Origin: Tetraselmis striata
Taxonomy: Eukaryota; Chlorophyta; Chlorodendrophyceae; Chlorodendrales; Chlorodendraceae
DNA: 64,000 nucleotides
Direction: 5' to 3'
Assembly: GCA_006384855.1 (NCBI GenBank)
Contig: VCJN01002954.1
Span: forward strand, 186,001 to 250,000
Made by a program: the position numbers and the translations under genes. The notes beneath the pieces are model-generated. The model was given only the letters and a program-made list of their open reading frames with translations, did no database searches and was not told the origin of the DNA. Position 1 is the stretch's first letter. Each line of letters begins with the position of its first letter. This document shows positions 45,128-56,791 of the stretch, piece by piece.

Positions 45128-45924
45128 GATGACCGCAACCCACGCACGCCTAGCACCCGGGGTAAGTGTTAGCTAGCAATGTTGGCCGGGTGCATGGCAG
45201 CATGGGCGTCCCCCGAGGGGGGCGCTCATGGCCGGTTCCACTGCAACCAACTAGATGCGCTGCGCCGCCACAGCAGCACAACGCCATCCCGGCCCACCTC
45301 CCAACACCCGTGGCTCCGCGACGGCTTACAGCCGGTTACATCGAGGTGTATATGCCACATGGGTAGGGGTTACGGCCGGGGGATCGGATGCGATGAGGAT
45401 AGTGTTGTTGTTATGTACTGATGATTAATACGATATCCCGTATAATCTACTATCCGGCGGAAACGTACCATCGGTGCGGTGCCGTGAGTGTCGAACCGCA
45501 TAATAAAATCCAGACCACCCGAGGCGAGGGCGGGCGGGCGGGAAATAGTCGTTAGTGCCGTTAGAACTGGTCAGGATTATCGTTATGACACGAATGAATA
45601 CTACAGATACCTCAGTAGCGGCCGCCTTAAAAGTAAAGTTCGCCCCGGGACATCGGCCGAAGCCGCCCCAGCACTTGACCTCGTGCGCCAACTGCAGTCG
45701 TAGGTCTGGCATAGCCAGTAGACCATTGCCTCATTCGAACCCCGAAGGGCTAATGCATCAACCGAGTAAACCCGGGACACGCCGGGCCGATATTGCCGAA
45801 ATACAAGCGGCCGCCTTACCTATAGGCATGCCGACATAAATGAAAACCGGCATTTTCGGACACCAGTCTTCAGCCGTATTCCGCAAGCTGGGTACATCTA
45901 CATCAACCTAACGGTATTTAAAAC

Positions 45925-46015
45925 GCTCAGTTTTCACCGTTGTGCCCGCCTATATCAAGGCGGCACCACTGTGACACAATAAACAATTGTATTGTATCCT
46001 CAGTGTGTACCGAGA
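45925..46015. repeat. Terminal-type repeat, copy 2
   Basis: Direct partner of 42842-42950, with TTTTCACCGTTGTGCCCGCC, CAAGGCGGCACC, CTGTGACACA and AGTGTGTACCG. Confidence 0.6.
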
Positions 46016-46267
46016 GTCAGCAAGATCGGCGGAGCCGGCGTCACAATAACAACAACAGAAATATATTCAAAACAAAGCCATAAGGCCCAAAGGAAGAATC
46101 GCTAATTAATAAAACTAGAACAAATGAACTACGTAGAACAAGCTACATGTAAACTAGGAAATACCATTATCAGGTACGAACCACGAGCAAAAAATCCGGG
46201 CAACCATCCACGGGTGGCATAGTACGCTCGTCATGATCGAAAGTCATTATATTGGGCTCACATTGTT

Positions 46268-46678
46268 GTGCCGGAGTGCCTGGAGCACCCTCGACTGGAG
46301 CCTCACATTGTTCGTCGATACCGGGTAATCGGGCATAGCAGCCCTAGACATAGAGAGAAGCTTTTTTGTGTCACTCTTCACGTAAGACATCATTGTCGCT
46401 ATATGTTACTACTGGAGCCCATCATGTGTTGGCCAAAGTCCTCGACTGAAATCCCGGCATTAGAAGCCGCATTAACTCCGCCACTCCGACAAAAAATGAT
46501 AGCCATAGGTACCAAGGAACTCTTTAGTCGTAATATTCATAAGAGAGCACATCTATTGGCTTTAGTACCGGGTGTACTGATCAACTTTAATCAGTTGCCG
46601 GAGGGCTCAGTACGGTCCGGAGATTTCAGAACCAATCGGCAATTAAGCCTTGCAAAAGTAGAACAAGTCAAAGACTAA
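46268..46678 (+). CDS. Hypothetical 136-codon ORF
   Basis: The frame is open in moderately AT-rich sequence and has balanced composition, with basic residues and a segment reading LLALVPGVLINFNQLPEG. A second short frame (46687-46935) follows nine bases later. No family is recognised and no splice signals were checked beyond the frame ends, so it may be non-coding. Confidence 0.25.
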   Translation: MPECLEHPRLEPHIVRRYRVIGHSSPRHREKLFCVTLHVRHHCRYMLLLEPIMCWPKSSTEIPALEAALTPPLRQKMIAIGTKELFSRNIHKRAHLLALVPGVLINFNQLPEGSVRSGDFRTNRQLSLAKVEQVKD

Positions 46679-46964
46679 CCGTTAACATGACGAGTGGCTG
46701 CTCAAGGTCGCCGCAAAAGCTGCACCGGGCTAGGAATCGGCAGAAAAGATCACTCGGGTATTCTGACGATATTGATCCGCCTTTTGGAGAAGGTAATCGT
46801 CACAAACTTACCCTTCAGGCCAATATTCGCATTTCGATGAAAACAGTAATGCAACCTATTTTGCCCCGAGGCACGCGGTGCATTGTGGTTAGGTCTAAAT
46901 TAGGGTTTGGGGGCAGCAGTGGTATTGAAAGCTAATATGAATGCCGGTTGGTTCATTTTGTGCC

Positions 46965-47160
46965 AAGTCGGGGAAACCAATTCCGTCCAAGCAGGGACAA
47001 ATCAAAAGAGTGAAGGAAACGGGATGGTTACAAGAAGTTTGCGCCACCGGGGGCTGAAACTCTGTCCAAACTGGGACAAAAAAGAGCGGGGGCCGTGATG
47101 GCTACCAAGTAGTTTGTGCCGTCCGGGGCTGAAACTCTGTCAAAGCCGGGACAAAACATA
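46965..47160 (+). repeat. Three degenerate units ending GGGACAAA
   Basis: Each unit carries a GTTTG(C/T)GCC or TTTGTGCC start, GGGGCTGAAACTCTGTC (less well kept in the first) and GGGACAAA, spaced about 80 bp apart. They lie directly downstream of the methyltransferase-like gene and look like subterminal transposase-binding repeats. Confidence 0.6.
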
Positions 47161-47186
47161 TGAGCGGCTAATTTTGCGGAATTGTA

Positions 47187-50100
47187 CTACATATCATCAT
47201 CTTCGATCACATAATCCCCTCGGCGCTCTGCCGCCTCTCGCCTCTTCTTCGCTGCCTCAAGACGCTCTGAGAACTCCTCTGACACGGTCATTGGATGGGG
47301 TAGACCCGGCCACTTCTCGAAGTCAGTTGGACGCAGTTGTTGAGTCTCGTCCCATGGCTTCTCTTTGAACCATGAGGTCATCCTGGACTTCATCCCAGCG
47401 ATTTGCGTCTTCTGGTTGTCAATGAGGATAATCTTCAAGTTCCTGTGTGTGAACGAGTAGGTATGATCCATATGGTCCCACCACACGGAAAAGGCCGCAG
47501 CGACCTAGAAAAGGCGTGGCAAACCGCACATGGCGTTAGTTTTCTTTATGCTGATCCATTAAGACACTCACCCGGGTCGCACCCCTCACGCACCGCGGTT
47601 GTCCCGGTTCCGGCTGTGACGTCGACGATTGTTGCCCCGTCTGTTGCCGCCATCTTAAGGTGCTTGGCGAAGAGAGCGATAGGCTTTTGGTACTTGTTCA
47701 CCGTCTGTCTGTTCTCGTCCTTCAATTTCGAACTGTCTTTGAAGTGACCCAATATGATGGATGTAGAGAATCTGGAAAGGCACAACCGGCTTAGCGAGTA
47801 GAATATACAAGCCGGCTATTTTCCACGGATCAAATCTCACCTTCGGGGATCATCGAAACGGATGTTGTCAGCTATGATGCTTGGCGGGGGCTTCCTGACG
47901 TAGAGGTAGTACTCAGCGTCGTGACGCAGAGAGCTGCCCATCTTCATCCCGCAATCCTTGGCCCAAGTCAGGACGTGATAGATGAGGTCCTCAGCTTGTT
48001 TTTGAACGGCTGTGATTGCGGATCCAAGTTGCTGGTCCGAGAGGTGAATGAAGAAATGGCACCCATCGAGAGCAGTGTGGACGTCAGAAGATCCAGTCAG
48101 GATATTCAACTGCCTGCGCGGGGGTAAATCGGGAATGAGATAAATGAAAGCACAGTCATCTAGTACGCACCGGGGTTGTGGGGGTTGTCTTGCCTGGCGA
48201 AAGCAAACACGTCGTTGAAGTCGTCCGTACCCCACGCAGCATCCTTCGAGTCCCATGTGTGCGAACCAGCTCCGAAAAGCGCGTCGGCAATGAAGACTGT
48301 TGCCTTTTTGGCACGAACTGCCGACATGGCGTCCGCGGCGAATTGTTTTGTCGCGGGAGCCTTGAAGTTCCCCTCCACAATGCAAGTCTTGCAAAGCTCC
48401 GTGTTCAACCACACCTTGTCATCCTTGTCGACCCCTTCTCCCTTGGGCATCACCGGAAGTTCCTCGGCCTGTGTGTGTTAGAAAACAGATTCGGGTTAAT
48501 AGCTCACAACGAAAATTCAGAAGAGCATTTGTGGTTGCACAAGATCTTAGTTACCTTCATCGATATCCACAGCTCATTAGAAACATTCGGAGCGGAAGCC
48601 GCGATAAGCTCCGGCGCACATGCCAGAAGAGCAAACTCTGTGAAGAAGGAGATGACTAAGTCCGGCATCTGATTCTTGATGCGATACGCCTCACTCCTGA
48701 TGGTGGTGTTGGTGGCCGCGATATGCTCTCGAACCGGTAGTGGTGTGAGACAATCGGCGGATTTCATGTCCCCCCATCTGGCAGGAGGGGTCAGCAAGAC
48801 CATCAACGGACCGGAGCGATGAGCACCTTTGAACAAATCCTGGAACTTTCTGGGGAAGCCAGTTGGGCCGAGGTCATCAACATTGGCTCGGAACTTGGTG
48901 ATGGCGTCAAGGCGAGCGGCCGCTTGCTCATCCGACACTTTGTCTTGCACATCCCAATCGATGATGTGGTCCGAGAGATATTTCCCCCAATTCCTGGCCG
49001 GTTCGTCCGGCGTCAGCAGTTGGATTGTCTCCCTGCCCTTGGCCGTGTCAATGACATTCATGAGCTTGATGCTTGCTCGACGCAAGAGATCGCGAAACCG
49101 CCAGGTCTCAATCATCGCGAGCCACTCCGCGTTGGTGTGCGTAACAGCCATGGGGCCATTGTCGCCGGCGTGCTTTATGTCATCCACCAGCTCGTAGAGG
49201 CAAGGGGTCACACTGTGCTCGCCTTGGATGAGCAGTCCAACCACAAGGTACATCTGGCCCACAGGGAGATCCGCGCTGTCGCTCTGCTTGGCAAGAGACG
49301 GCTCGTCTAGCCAGGGCGTACCGGGGCCAAAGCCGACATCCTGGGTCGAAAAACAAACTTCAGTACGGAGAAAGGAATCAATGATAGTATTCCATATGAT
49401 TAAGACACTGGGGTCGGTCACAACTTACCTCCATGAGGGCGACTCGGAAGTGAGCTCTGTCTTTCCCGAAGCCGTACTTCTTGTTATCGAGGATTGTATT
49501 GATGGGCTTCCGAATTGCTTCGTAAACCTTGCTCACTTCCTTCTGGGTGAGTTGCCTGCCGTAATTGAGGCGCCGCTTGAGTCTATCGAGTTCTTGCTCG
49601 TAGTACACCAATAGGTCTCCGAGTTTGGTTCTGGCTTCGTCCCATCCTCGAACCCCGAGGTCCACATGCCGGTAGGCTTCAGAAATCTGCTCAAGGGGCT
49701 CAAAAACACTGCGCAAATCATTTGTCAGAATCTAGCAGCATTAACAACACGATAAACTTTCAACATGTACGCAGCTCACCGTTGTGGGCGCGAGCAGAGG
49801 TCAATCAAATTTGAGAACTCGCTGCTCTTCTCATCTTTTATGCCGATCTTCTCAAGTTCAACTTGAAGAACTTCAGACTTCTTGAACTCCTTCACTACCC
49901 TGATTTGCGGAAGTGCCCTAAAGCCGGGGCGATTTGCATCCTGTTCTGCATACCAGCTCTCGAAACATCTGCGAAGGTTCTGCAGAAACAATTGCACCGA
50001 TTTCAAAATTCCGAACGCTTGTACCTCGATGACAAACCGTTTCGTCCCGCTGATGACAGAACGGTTCGTCCCACTGATGACAGAACGTTTCGTCCCGCTG

Positions 50101-53100
50101 ATGACAGACCGTTTCGTCCCGCTGATGACGGACCGTTTCGTCCCACTGATGACAGACCGTTTCGTCCCGCTGATGACAGAACGTTTCGTCCCACTGATGA
50201 CAGACCGTTTCGTCCCGCTGATGACGGACCGTTTCGTCCCACTGATGACAGACCGTTTCGTCCCACTGATGACAAACCGTTTCGTCCCACTGATGACAGA
50301 ACGTTTCGTCCCACTGATGACAGAACGTTTCGTCCGACTGATGACAGAACGTTTCGTCCCGCTGATGACAGACCGATTCGTCCCGCTGATGACAGACCGA
50401 TTCGTCCCGCTGATGACAGAACGTTTCGTCCCACTGATGACAGAACGTTTTGTCCCACTGATGACAGACCGTTTCGTCCCGCTGATGACAGAACGTTTCG
50501 TCCCACTGTGACATATTTTTAACCCGCTAACGACAGATCGACTTTTGTCACACATTACGCCTATTTGCTGCCACGGTTAGCTAAATAGTAATTTGGGAGA
50601 ATGGGTCACTCACCAGGAGTTTGTGCATCGACGTGTCTCCCACGACGGTGTGACCCGCCTCGTTGAGCTTCATAGACATGTAGCGGCAGACTTCCGGCGA
50701 GAGGCCGATGTACATCTTAGTCGACGTGAGGTGGATGCCTTTGTTGGCGTTGTAGATTTGCGGGTAGTTTTCTTTCACCATGCGCTTCGCCTCCCGTCTG
50801 TGGCTGCCGTCGATGTTTGCTTGACGCGCGCCGTGGGCGCGAAGAAACTCGTCGATGACGTCGATCTCTGGCTCGTAGGAACTTGAATCCGCCAACCTCG
50901 GGTTCTCCCCGCCTTGGTCTGCTGCGACTAGCTCCTTGAAGTTGGCCATGGTCAGAGCGAGGGGCTCGTACTCTTCGCGGAACGTTAAGCCTAAATTCTT
51001 GGCAACCACTGGGAAGGACACTGAGAAATTCTCGGCGGATAGGGAAGGATTCCTCTGAATAACAAATGCAAAATAAAGGGATGTCAGTAAGTTGCATTGT
51101 GTATTTTTTTTATTTTTGTCTACACATATCTGATCCGGATAGGTACAACAGGTCGCGATAGGCTTTTACCTTGTAGCTTTGCGCCACCATATTGCAGTCT
51201 TGGAGCTTTGGGGAACGGAATTCAAATTCCGGCGGCGGAGCGACGAACCTATCGGATATGAAGCTGAAAATGTAAGGCAGCCCCGTAGCCTTGTTGACCA
51301 CGAGGTTGACTCTGTCGGCGTACAACATGTTGATGTCGCCACCGTGAGATGTCTTCACCTCTGGATCAGCAATCTCGACTCTGAGGTGGCCGTAAGAGAT
51401 CCAGTCGACGGCACCGGTGTTGTGGAAGCCATTCAAGGCCGGCGGGACGGCCAACGTGTTGACGTATGGAAGCGCGTTCTTAAAATCCTTGTCAATGTTG
51501 GCCAAGTCATCGATGTCAATCTGACCCGACGCGAAACCTGTCAGCGCCTGCGCCAGCACATTGCGCTCGACCAAAGTCCATGCGTAGTAAGACTGGAACC
51601 GCGGTTGGAAGGGGAGTGACGGTTGGATCGCGTGGAGTAGCAACCTCTCAAAGCTGACATCGATCCTGTACTCCTTGTGCACTGTCAAGCGATAAGGTTC
51701 AAGAGATATCTGCGGTAACAAGCACAAGAAAATTAATACTTATTGAAACACGACATTGACACGAATTCAGACATCATATAAGCTTTACTCACCCCGTAGT
51801 TTCCGGCCGAGTCCAGCTTGACGTCCTTGATCTTTCCGATACACGCGAGAAGTGGCCCCTTCGGATCATCGAAAAAGTCCTTGCCAGTCAGCAGGCTCGC
51901 CTTGTGCAATTCGATGTACAAATAGATCTCGACCTTGTCACTTGCGTTCTTGAACCAGTGGATAGTCCAGCTCCTTGAGGTAAAGTCGCTGTAAGAGTCA
52001 TGTTCTTGGGACCCGTCCCTCTCGTCAAAGAAGTCGTCGTAAGAGGCGACCGTCATCAGCTTTGTCTTCCTCTCGGGTCCGGGAGTGCCGGTGATGTCGA
52101 GAGCTTGCTTACGCTTCTCCGCCGCCCGTTGCCTTTGTTCTTCCTCTGTGCCGAAGACCTCTTCATCCGTGCACATACTGAGGAATTCAGGAACCCTTCT
52201 CGGAGCCTCGGCAACAGGGGCTCGAGAACAAGAGGCTCCAGAACCGGACGCTTGCCCGGTAGTCGGCGCTGGAGTCTCGAGCTCGGCCTCTGGCGCCGGG
52301 TCAAGCCGAGTGGGCTCGGGCTCCGGCTCGGGCTCCGGCTCGGGCTCCGTCAGAGCGGGCTCAGTTTCAGGCTCATGCCGAGGCTCTGGCTCGGGCTCAT
52401 TGGGCTCTGTTTCAGGCTCCGGCTCGGGCTCCGGCTCCGGCTCAGTGTGCTCTATTTCAGGCTCAGGCTCTGTTTCCGGTACTTGAGGCGGGCCTTTAGA
52501 CAAAGAAGAGCCTTGATTGGGGGAACCTGTTAAGAATGAGTAGAGAGTACTCAACACACCTGCAGTGGGCGCCACGATTAACCCCTGAACGGTATCGCCA
52601 TACACCATCAAAGCCAAGCGTGATTTTTCTTACCTGGGGATCCCGATCTACCAGCTGCTTCCTTCGCGGTTGCCCGCGCCAATTTACGACCTGTTGGAAC
52701 GTCAGATACTCATTGACGAGAAAGTAATCGAAGGGAGTGAGAAGGCAGGGATTGATACTTTCAGTCACAATTACCTGGAGTCACAATCGTTTCTGAAACT
52801 TTTTCTTTTCCCTTGGATTCCTTTGAAGCTTTAGTCGCTACTGGCTCTTGTGCGCGTCCTTTCGAACCTGTCAACACACATGATTTCAAACAATGTCAAT
52901 ATGACACAGTGCACTCACAAAAATCATATGATTGGAGAGGCGAGGACCTGATTGATAGTAAGCTTGCATGAGCTTTTCGTAATCGATTAGCCTTCGCGCT
53001 GTCTGCATTTGAGCATCTGAGAGGATCTGCCCGCTCTTGATTCGGGCCCTCAAACGCAAGGCGGCCGATCTTTCTCCTTGCGAGTACGTGCCGTAAGCCG

Positions 53101-53326
53101 GCACTCTACCTCTTAAAAGGCTCGGTTTCCAGGGGTTACCTGATGCCTCAGCGCCGGCTCCAGCTGCAGAAGCTGAGGCTGCATGGCTCTTCTTCGCCGC
53201 CGGCTGCTCGGGCATAGAAGATGACGCCTTGTGTTTTCTCCCGACTAGCGCTCCGAGCGCATCGAATTCTTTTGCTTTCTCGGTAGGTTTTGATGTCCGC
53301 TTGGACCTCCGACCTAAAAATATCAT
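47187..53326 (-). CDS. 1,526-residue protein with a beta-class DNA amino-methyltransferase-like C-terminus, 13 exons
   Basis: Exons, in gene order: 53326-52948, 52867-52775, 52690-52634, 52526-51793, 51709-51170, 51054-50614, 49979-49780, 49708-49429, 49340-48555, 48468-48167, 48113-47841, 47771-47594, 47504-47187. All phases agree and no stop interrupts. The N-terminus is basic and Ala/Ser-rich, followed by a Glu-Pro repeat (about residues 190-260). The middle (about 300-1170) is unrecognised but looks folded. Residues 1171-1526 follow beta-class order: a motif IV position reading [11 protein letters not shown] (1228-1238; DPPY expected), then [21 protein letters not shown] and [11 protein letters not shown], then [11 protein letters not shown] and motif [11 protein letters not shown] (1411-1420). 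The Asp-Ala-Leu-Phe in place of Asp-Pro-Pro-Tyr may mean altered or lost catalysis. An upstream exon is possible, since an acceptor (TTTTTAG) lies at about 53316. Confidence 0.75.
50033..50515 (+). repeat. 24-bp satellite array 1, about 20 units, inside an intron
   Basis: The unit contains CGTTTCGTCCC(A/G)CTGATG followed by ACAGA(A/C) or close variants. The array fills most of the intron between exons 6 and 7 of the methyltransferase-like gene. Because 24 is divisible by three and the unit lacks stops, five of six frames stay open; none is judged coding. Confidence 0.97.
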
Positions 53327-53334
53327 ATCCTGTC

Positions 53335-54000
53335 AGACCGTTTCGTCCCACTGATGACAGACCGTTTCGTCACACTGATGACATACCGTTTCGTCCCACT
53401 GATGCCAAACCGTTTCGTCCCACTGATGACAGAACGTTTCGTCCCACTGATGACAGACCGTTTCGTCCCACTGATGACAAACCGTTTCGTCCCACTGATG
53501 ACAAACCGTTTCGTCCCACTGATGACAAACCGTTTCGTCCCACTGATGACAAACCGTTTTGTCCCGCTGCTGACAGACCGTTTTGTCCCGCTGATGACAA
53601 ACCGTTTTGTCCCGCTGATGACGAACCGTTTCGTCCCGTTGATGACAAACCGTTTTGTCCCACTGATGACAGAACGTTTCGTCCCGCTATCGCCAGAACG
53701 TTTAGTCCCACCGACGCCGGACCGATTTCGTCCCACTGATGACAGAACGTTTCGCACCGCTCATGGCATACCGTTTCGTCCCACCGACCGCAAAAGTATT
53801 TGTCCCACATAATTAGCCGATATCGTCCCACTGCAGAGAGAACGTCTTGTCCCACTGCTGAGATACGGTTTTGTCCCACTACTGGCATACCGTTTCGTCA
53901 CACTGTTGACAGATTGTTTCGCCATGCTGATTACAGAATTATTCACCCACTACCGATATAATTATTTCGACCCACTTCAGACCGAACTTTTCTGTCTCGC
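53335..54000 (+). repeat. 24-bp satellite array 2, about 17 good and about 10 degenerate units
   Basis: Same unit as array 1, regular to about 53760 and then decaying. It occupies the whole gap between the divergent start codons of the methyltransferase-like gene (53326) and the transposase (54004), so any shared promoter must lie within it or be formed by it. Confidence 0.95.
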
Positions 54001-54003
54001 ATT

Positions 54004-56324
54004 ATGAGACCTTATTTGTATACCGACATATCACGCCCCTGCCCCTTTGTAGATTTGGCTACCGAGAGCGAAGTGAAGCTCGCATCGTTCGACACTTTCC
54101 GCCGGACTTGGAAGGAAGACTTCCCGGATGTCACCACGCCGAAGGTGAAGCGATTCAGCCACTGTCCCATATGCGCGGCGGGCAAAGCACTCAGAGACCA
54201 AGCTCGCGAGATTTGCACAAAGGACATGACGCCAGAGGAACGTCAAGTGCACCGTCAACATCAGCAGCTGGTGAGGCGTCAGGTCAGAGCTGAGCAGAAG
54301 GTACACCTCGAGAGAGTGCGCCAGGAACGAAGGGATCTGAACAACGCCGTCTTCCAGTCGCGCCTTGGCCATGGAAACTTCTTCTTCTTCGAAATTGATA
54401 GCATGGACTCCGCGAAGACCCTGCTGCCTCACTGGGTTCGCATCCCCAAGACTGTGAAGCCCGACATGCTCCTCAAGTACCACCTCACCTGTGTGAAGTA
54501 CGACGGATACCGCCCGGACGACATCTACTACTACACCAACACCATTCCCCACGATTCGTCCACGACGTGCACTCTGATATGGATCACGATCATGAAGGTG
54601 AGCTCGTTAGCCTCCCGATAGGTTCGCCGTGGTTGTCCAGTAGCCCTGGACTGATGAAATCTGGTTTGCGATGCAGGAGATTCAACACCGTGGTAGAAAG
54701 ATTCCGTACATCAGAATCCAGATGGACAACACCGTCAGGGAGAACAAGAATAGGAACGTGGCCGCCCTCTGCAATTGGCTTGTGTCTATCGGCATCTGCG
54801 ATGTCATTCATTTGGTCTTCTTGCCTGTCGGGCACACTCACGAACGGGTTGACCAGATCTTCAGCCGCATCAGTCTTGCGCTATCTCGCAGCTCCGCCTA
54901 CACAATCGAGGCCTTTCTTGACTTGGTGGCGAAGGCATTCTCGCCCACTCCGGAGATTGCTGAGCTCTCATTCTCCCTCGACTTCTCTGAGTGGTTAAGG
55001 CCCCATTTCCAAGACCACATTCAAGACATCAGTAAGCCGCACAAATTCGAGTTCACCCGTGACGACGCCGCCGCGTCTGGCGGCTCGTTGCGCACCGCCT
55101 TGTGGTCCAACACACCGCTTTCTGAGCCCGTGCAGATCTTGAAGAGCGCGCCAACTGGGACGCCCGAGATTCGTGCGGGCCGGCCCCTTTTGTACGCTCT
55201 CTGCGACAAAAAGAAGCCCGACGCGGTGAAGGTCCAGAGGTACTTGGATGATTTCAAGAAGGTCAGGTCGTACATCACGGACCTGGCGGTCCAGTGGCAC
55301 TTCTCCCCAGTCGAGCGCGAGAGCTGGAAGAATCTGCTCGACGACTTGGATGAGATGCAAACTGCTCCTTCGGCAGCTTTCTCCGGGTTCTGGCCGCAAC
55401 ATAAAGAGGAAGTTGACGACTTCTTGCGCGAGCACGGGCAGACCGCGCCTGCTGAGGCACGTCACACGATGGCTACCAACGCAGACCTCAACAATGCCGA
55501 AGCCGCTCGCGTGGAAGCCGAGGTTCGTGCTCAAGTGCTTCAAGATGACAGCGCCTTCCGGGGAGTTCACGCCGGCGCCAAGGAGAGGCTTCATGACAAC
55601 ACATCGCCCAGCGATGCAAAGGGCTCGAACCTCGTTGTCATCGACGTCTCCGATGTGAGTCCCATTGTTTGTCATTTTTGTCCTTTACGGGACAAAACAA
55701 TTTTGTTCTTCTACCTTGCTTGTTATTTTGTCCCAGCTGGGACAAAAATGGCGTGGCGTGTCGCTCGGGACTAACATAGCTCGCGGTCTTGGTCATCGTT
55801 AGGTGCATGAGGAAGACAAGTGTCCTGAAACTCTTGGTGATTGGGAGTCGAGATTCGTCATCGGGCTTGTGAAGTCGCGCGAGACTACCGAAGACACGTT
55901 GACCGTGGCCGTATACGAGCCCTTCCATGCCGATGCAAAGGGCAAACCCCTCATGCCCCTATGGTTGTACGCGCAGACAAAAGGAGGGAAGAAGCCAGTT
56001 GACACAAGCTGGGAGAAGTGCCTGACGCTTCCTTGGAAGCTTGTTGAAGCCGTCCCCCTATCGTACGCGAAGGCCATCCACGACGCGTCGGGAAGTCGAG
56101 AGGTGTTCAACGAGGACGGCACCATGGTCAGAAAGAAGTGGTACGGTAAAAGCGTCCAAGTCGTGAAGACATATGCGCAAACTGGGTGGCAAATCAGCCA
56201 GCCACGAAACAACTGCGTCCACGTCATGTCAACCACCCCAGCGCAACGCAAACCCGGCGGAGTCGTCAAGTTTAACGCAGCCACGAAGAAGGACTTGCTT
56301 GAGTTGGGGATGCTCAACGAATAA
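54004..56324 (+). CDS. RNase H-fold transposase (DUF7869-like), three exons, intact
   Basis: Exons 54004-54597, 54677-55654 and 55803-56324 have phase-0 joins and give 697 aa. The N-terminus has a Cys-x2-Cys (C54, C57), followed by a basic helical region (residues 76-112). The presumed catalytic series is EIDSMDSAK (D132/D135), QMDNTVRENKN (D214) and VGHTHERVDQIFS (E254/D257), all conserved in a widespread eukaryotic transposase-like family that I equate with DUF7869. The C-terminal third (from SRFVIGLVKSRE) is a separate beta-rich module of unknown role. The start codon sits at the edge of the satellite array. The second intron holds a perfect 22-bp palindrome. Function as transposase is inferred from motifs and from the decayed second copy. 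Confidence 0.8.
55726..55747. promoter_or_regulatory. Perfect 22-bp palindrome in the transposase intron
   Basis: TTTTGTCCCAG is followed directly by its reverse complement. The core TTTGTCCC/GGGACAAA is the same motif as at the element edges. A looser TTTGTCC...GGACAAAA pair lies about 50 bp before it. The second copy keeps a mutated version at 59017-59038. Confidence 0.8.
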
Positions 56325-56394
56325 ACTATCAGCAACGTCTTGTGGCTAGCTAGCCGCTGGATGTAATAATCATAATAAATATTGATTTCATTGC

Positions 56395-56505
56395 CTCATC
56401 TTGTCCCATTTTGGACAAAATGCTCCAAAACCAACATTGGATATGCGTCGCGGCTGGCCTTCATGCTGTTGAATGCTGCACTGCACCCAAGGTCTACAAA
56501 CCCAA
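56395..56505 (+). repeat. Tail repeat after transposase copy 1
   Basis: Shared with 59683-59780: TTGTCCCATTTTG, ACAAAATGCTCCAAA, CATTGGATATGCGTCGCGGC and AGGTCTACAAA in order. Confidence 0.85.
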
Positions 56506-56791
56506 GCTACATCACCAGTGAGTCTTAAGTACTGATAGTAAACCCGGGAACTAGGGTATAAACAAACCCTACGGTGCAAAATGAATTCCACGGTGCAAAA
56601 TAGGTTAAATTACTGTTTGAAAAAGACTAGTAGCGCAATCGAATCGGCACATAAGCCAAAGCATAGGACGCAAAGCACCGCAACCACTACCTGTAGGTGA
56701 CAGTACATAACATATGGGCCCATAGTATAAGCGCTGACAAAAGCGACGACATCACACCAAAGAAAAGGTTCCTTTCTGTCTTAGTTTCACC

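Noticed and set aside
45680-45780. tRNA-like ATTCGAACCCC stretch
   Set aside because: No acceptor stem, D-arm or anticodon arm can be folded around it on either strand.
48114-48166. DLPP text as a methyltransferase motif IV
   Set aside because: The reading that gives IPDLPPR lies inside the intron between 48167 and 48113; the spliced frame places ADALF in the motif IV position instead.
50033-50515. CRISPR-like array
   Set aside because: The units are directly adjoining with no unique spacers, and the genome is eukaryotic.
49863-50555. Long ORFs in five frames across the satellite array
   Set aside because: The 24-bp unit has no stop in most frames and its length is a multiple of three, so open frames are automatic. 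The array lies in an intron of a gene with consistent splice phases.
50033-54000. Hammerhead ribozyme or box C/D RNA suggested by CTGATGA in each unit
   Set aside because: The hammerhead partner CGAAAC occurs only on the opposite strand, so the core cannot form in one RNA. C/D-like boxes overlap each other and lack guide spacing.
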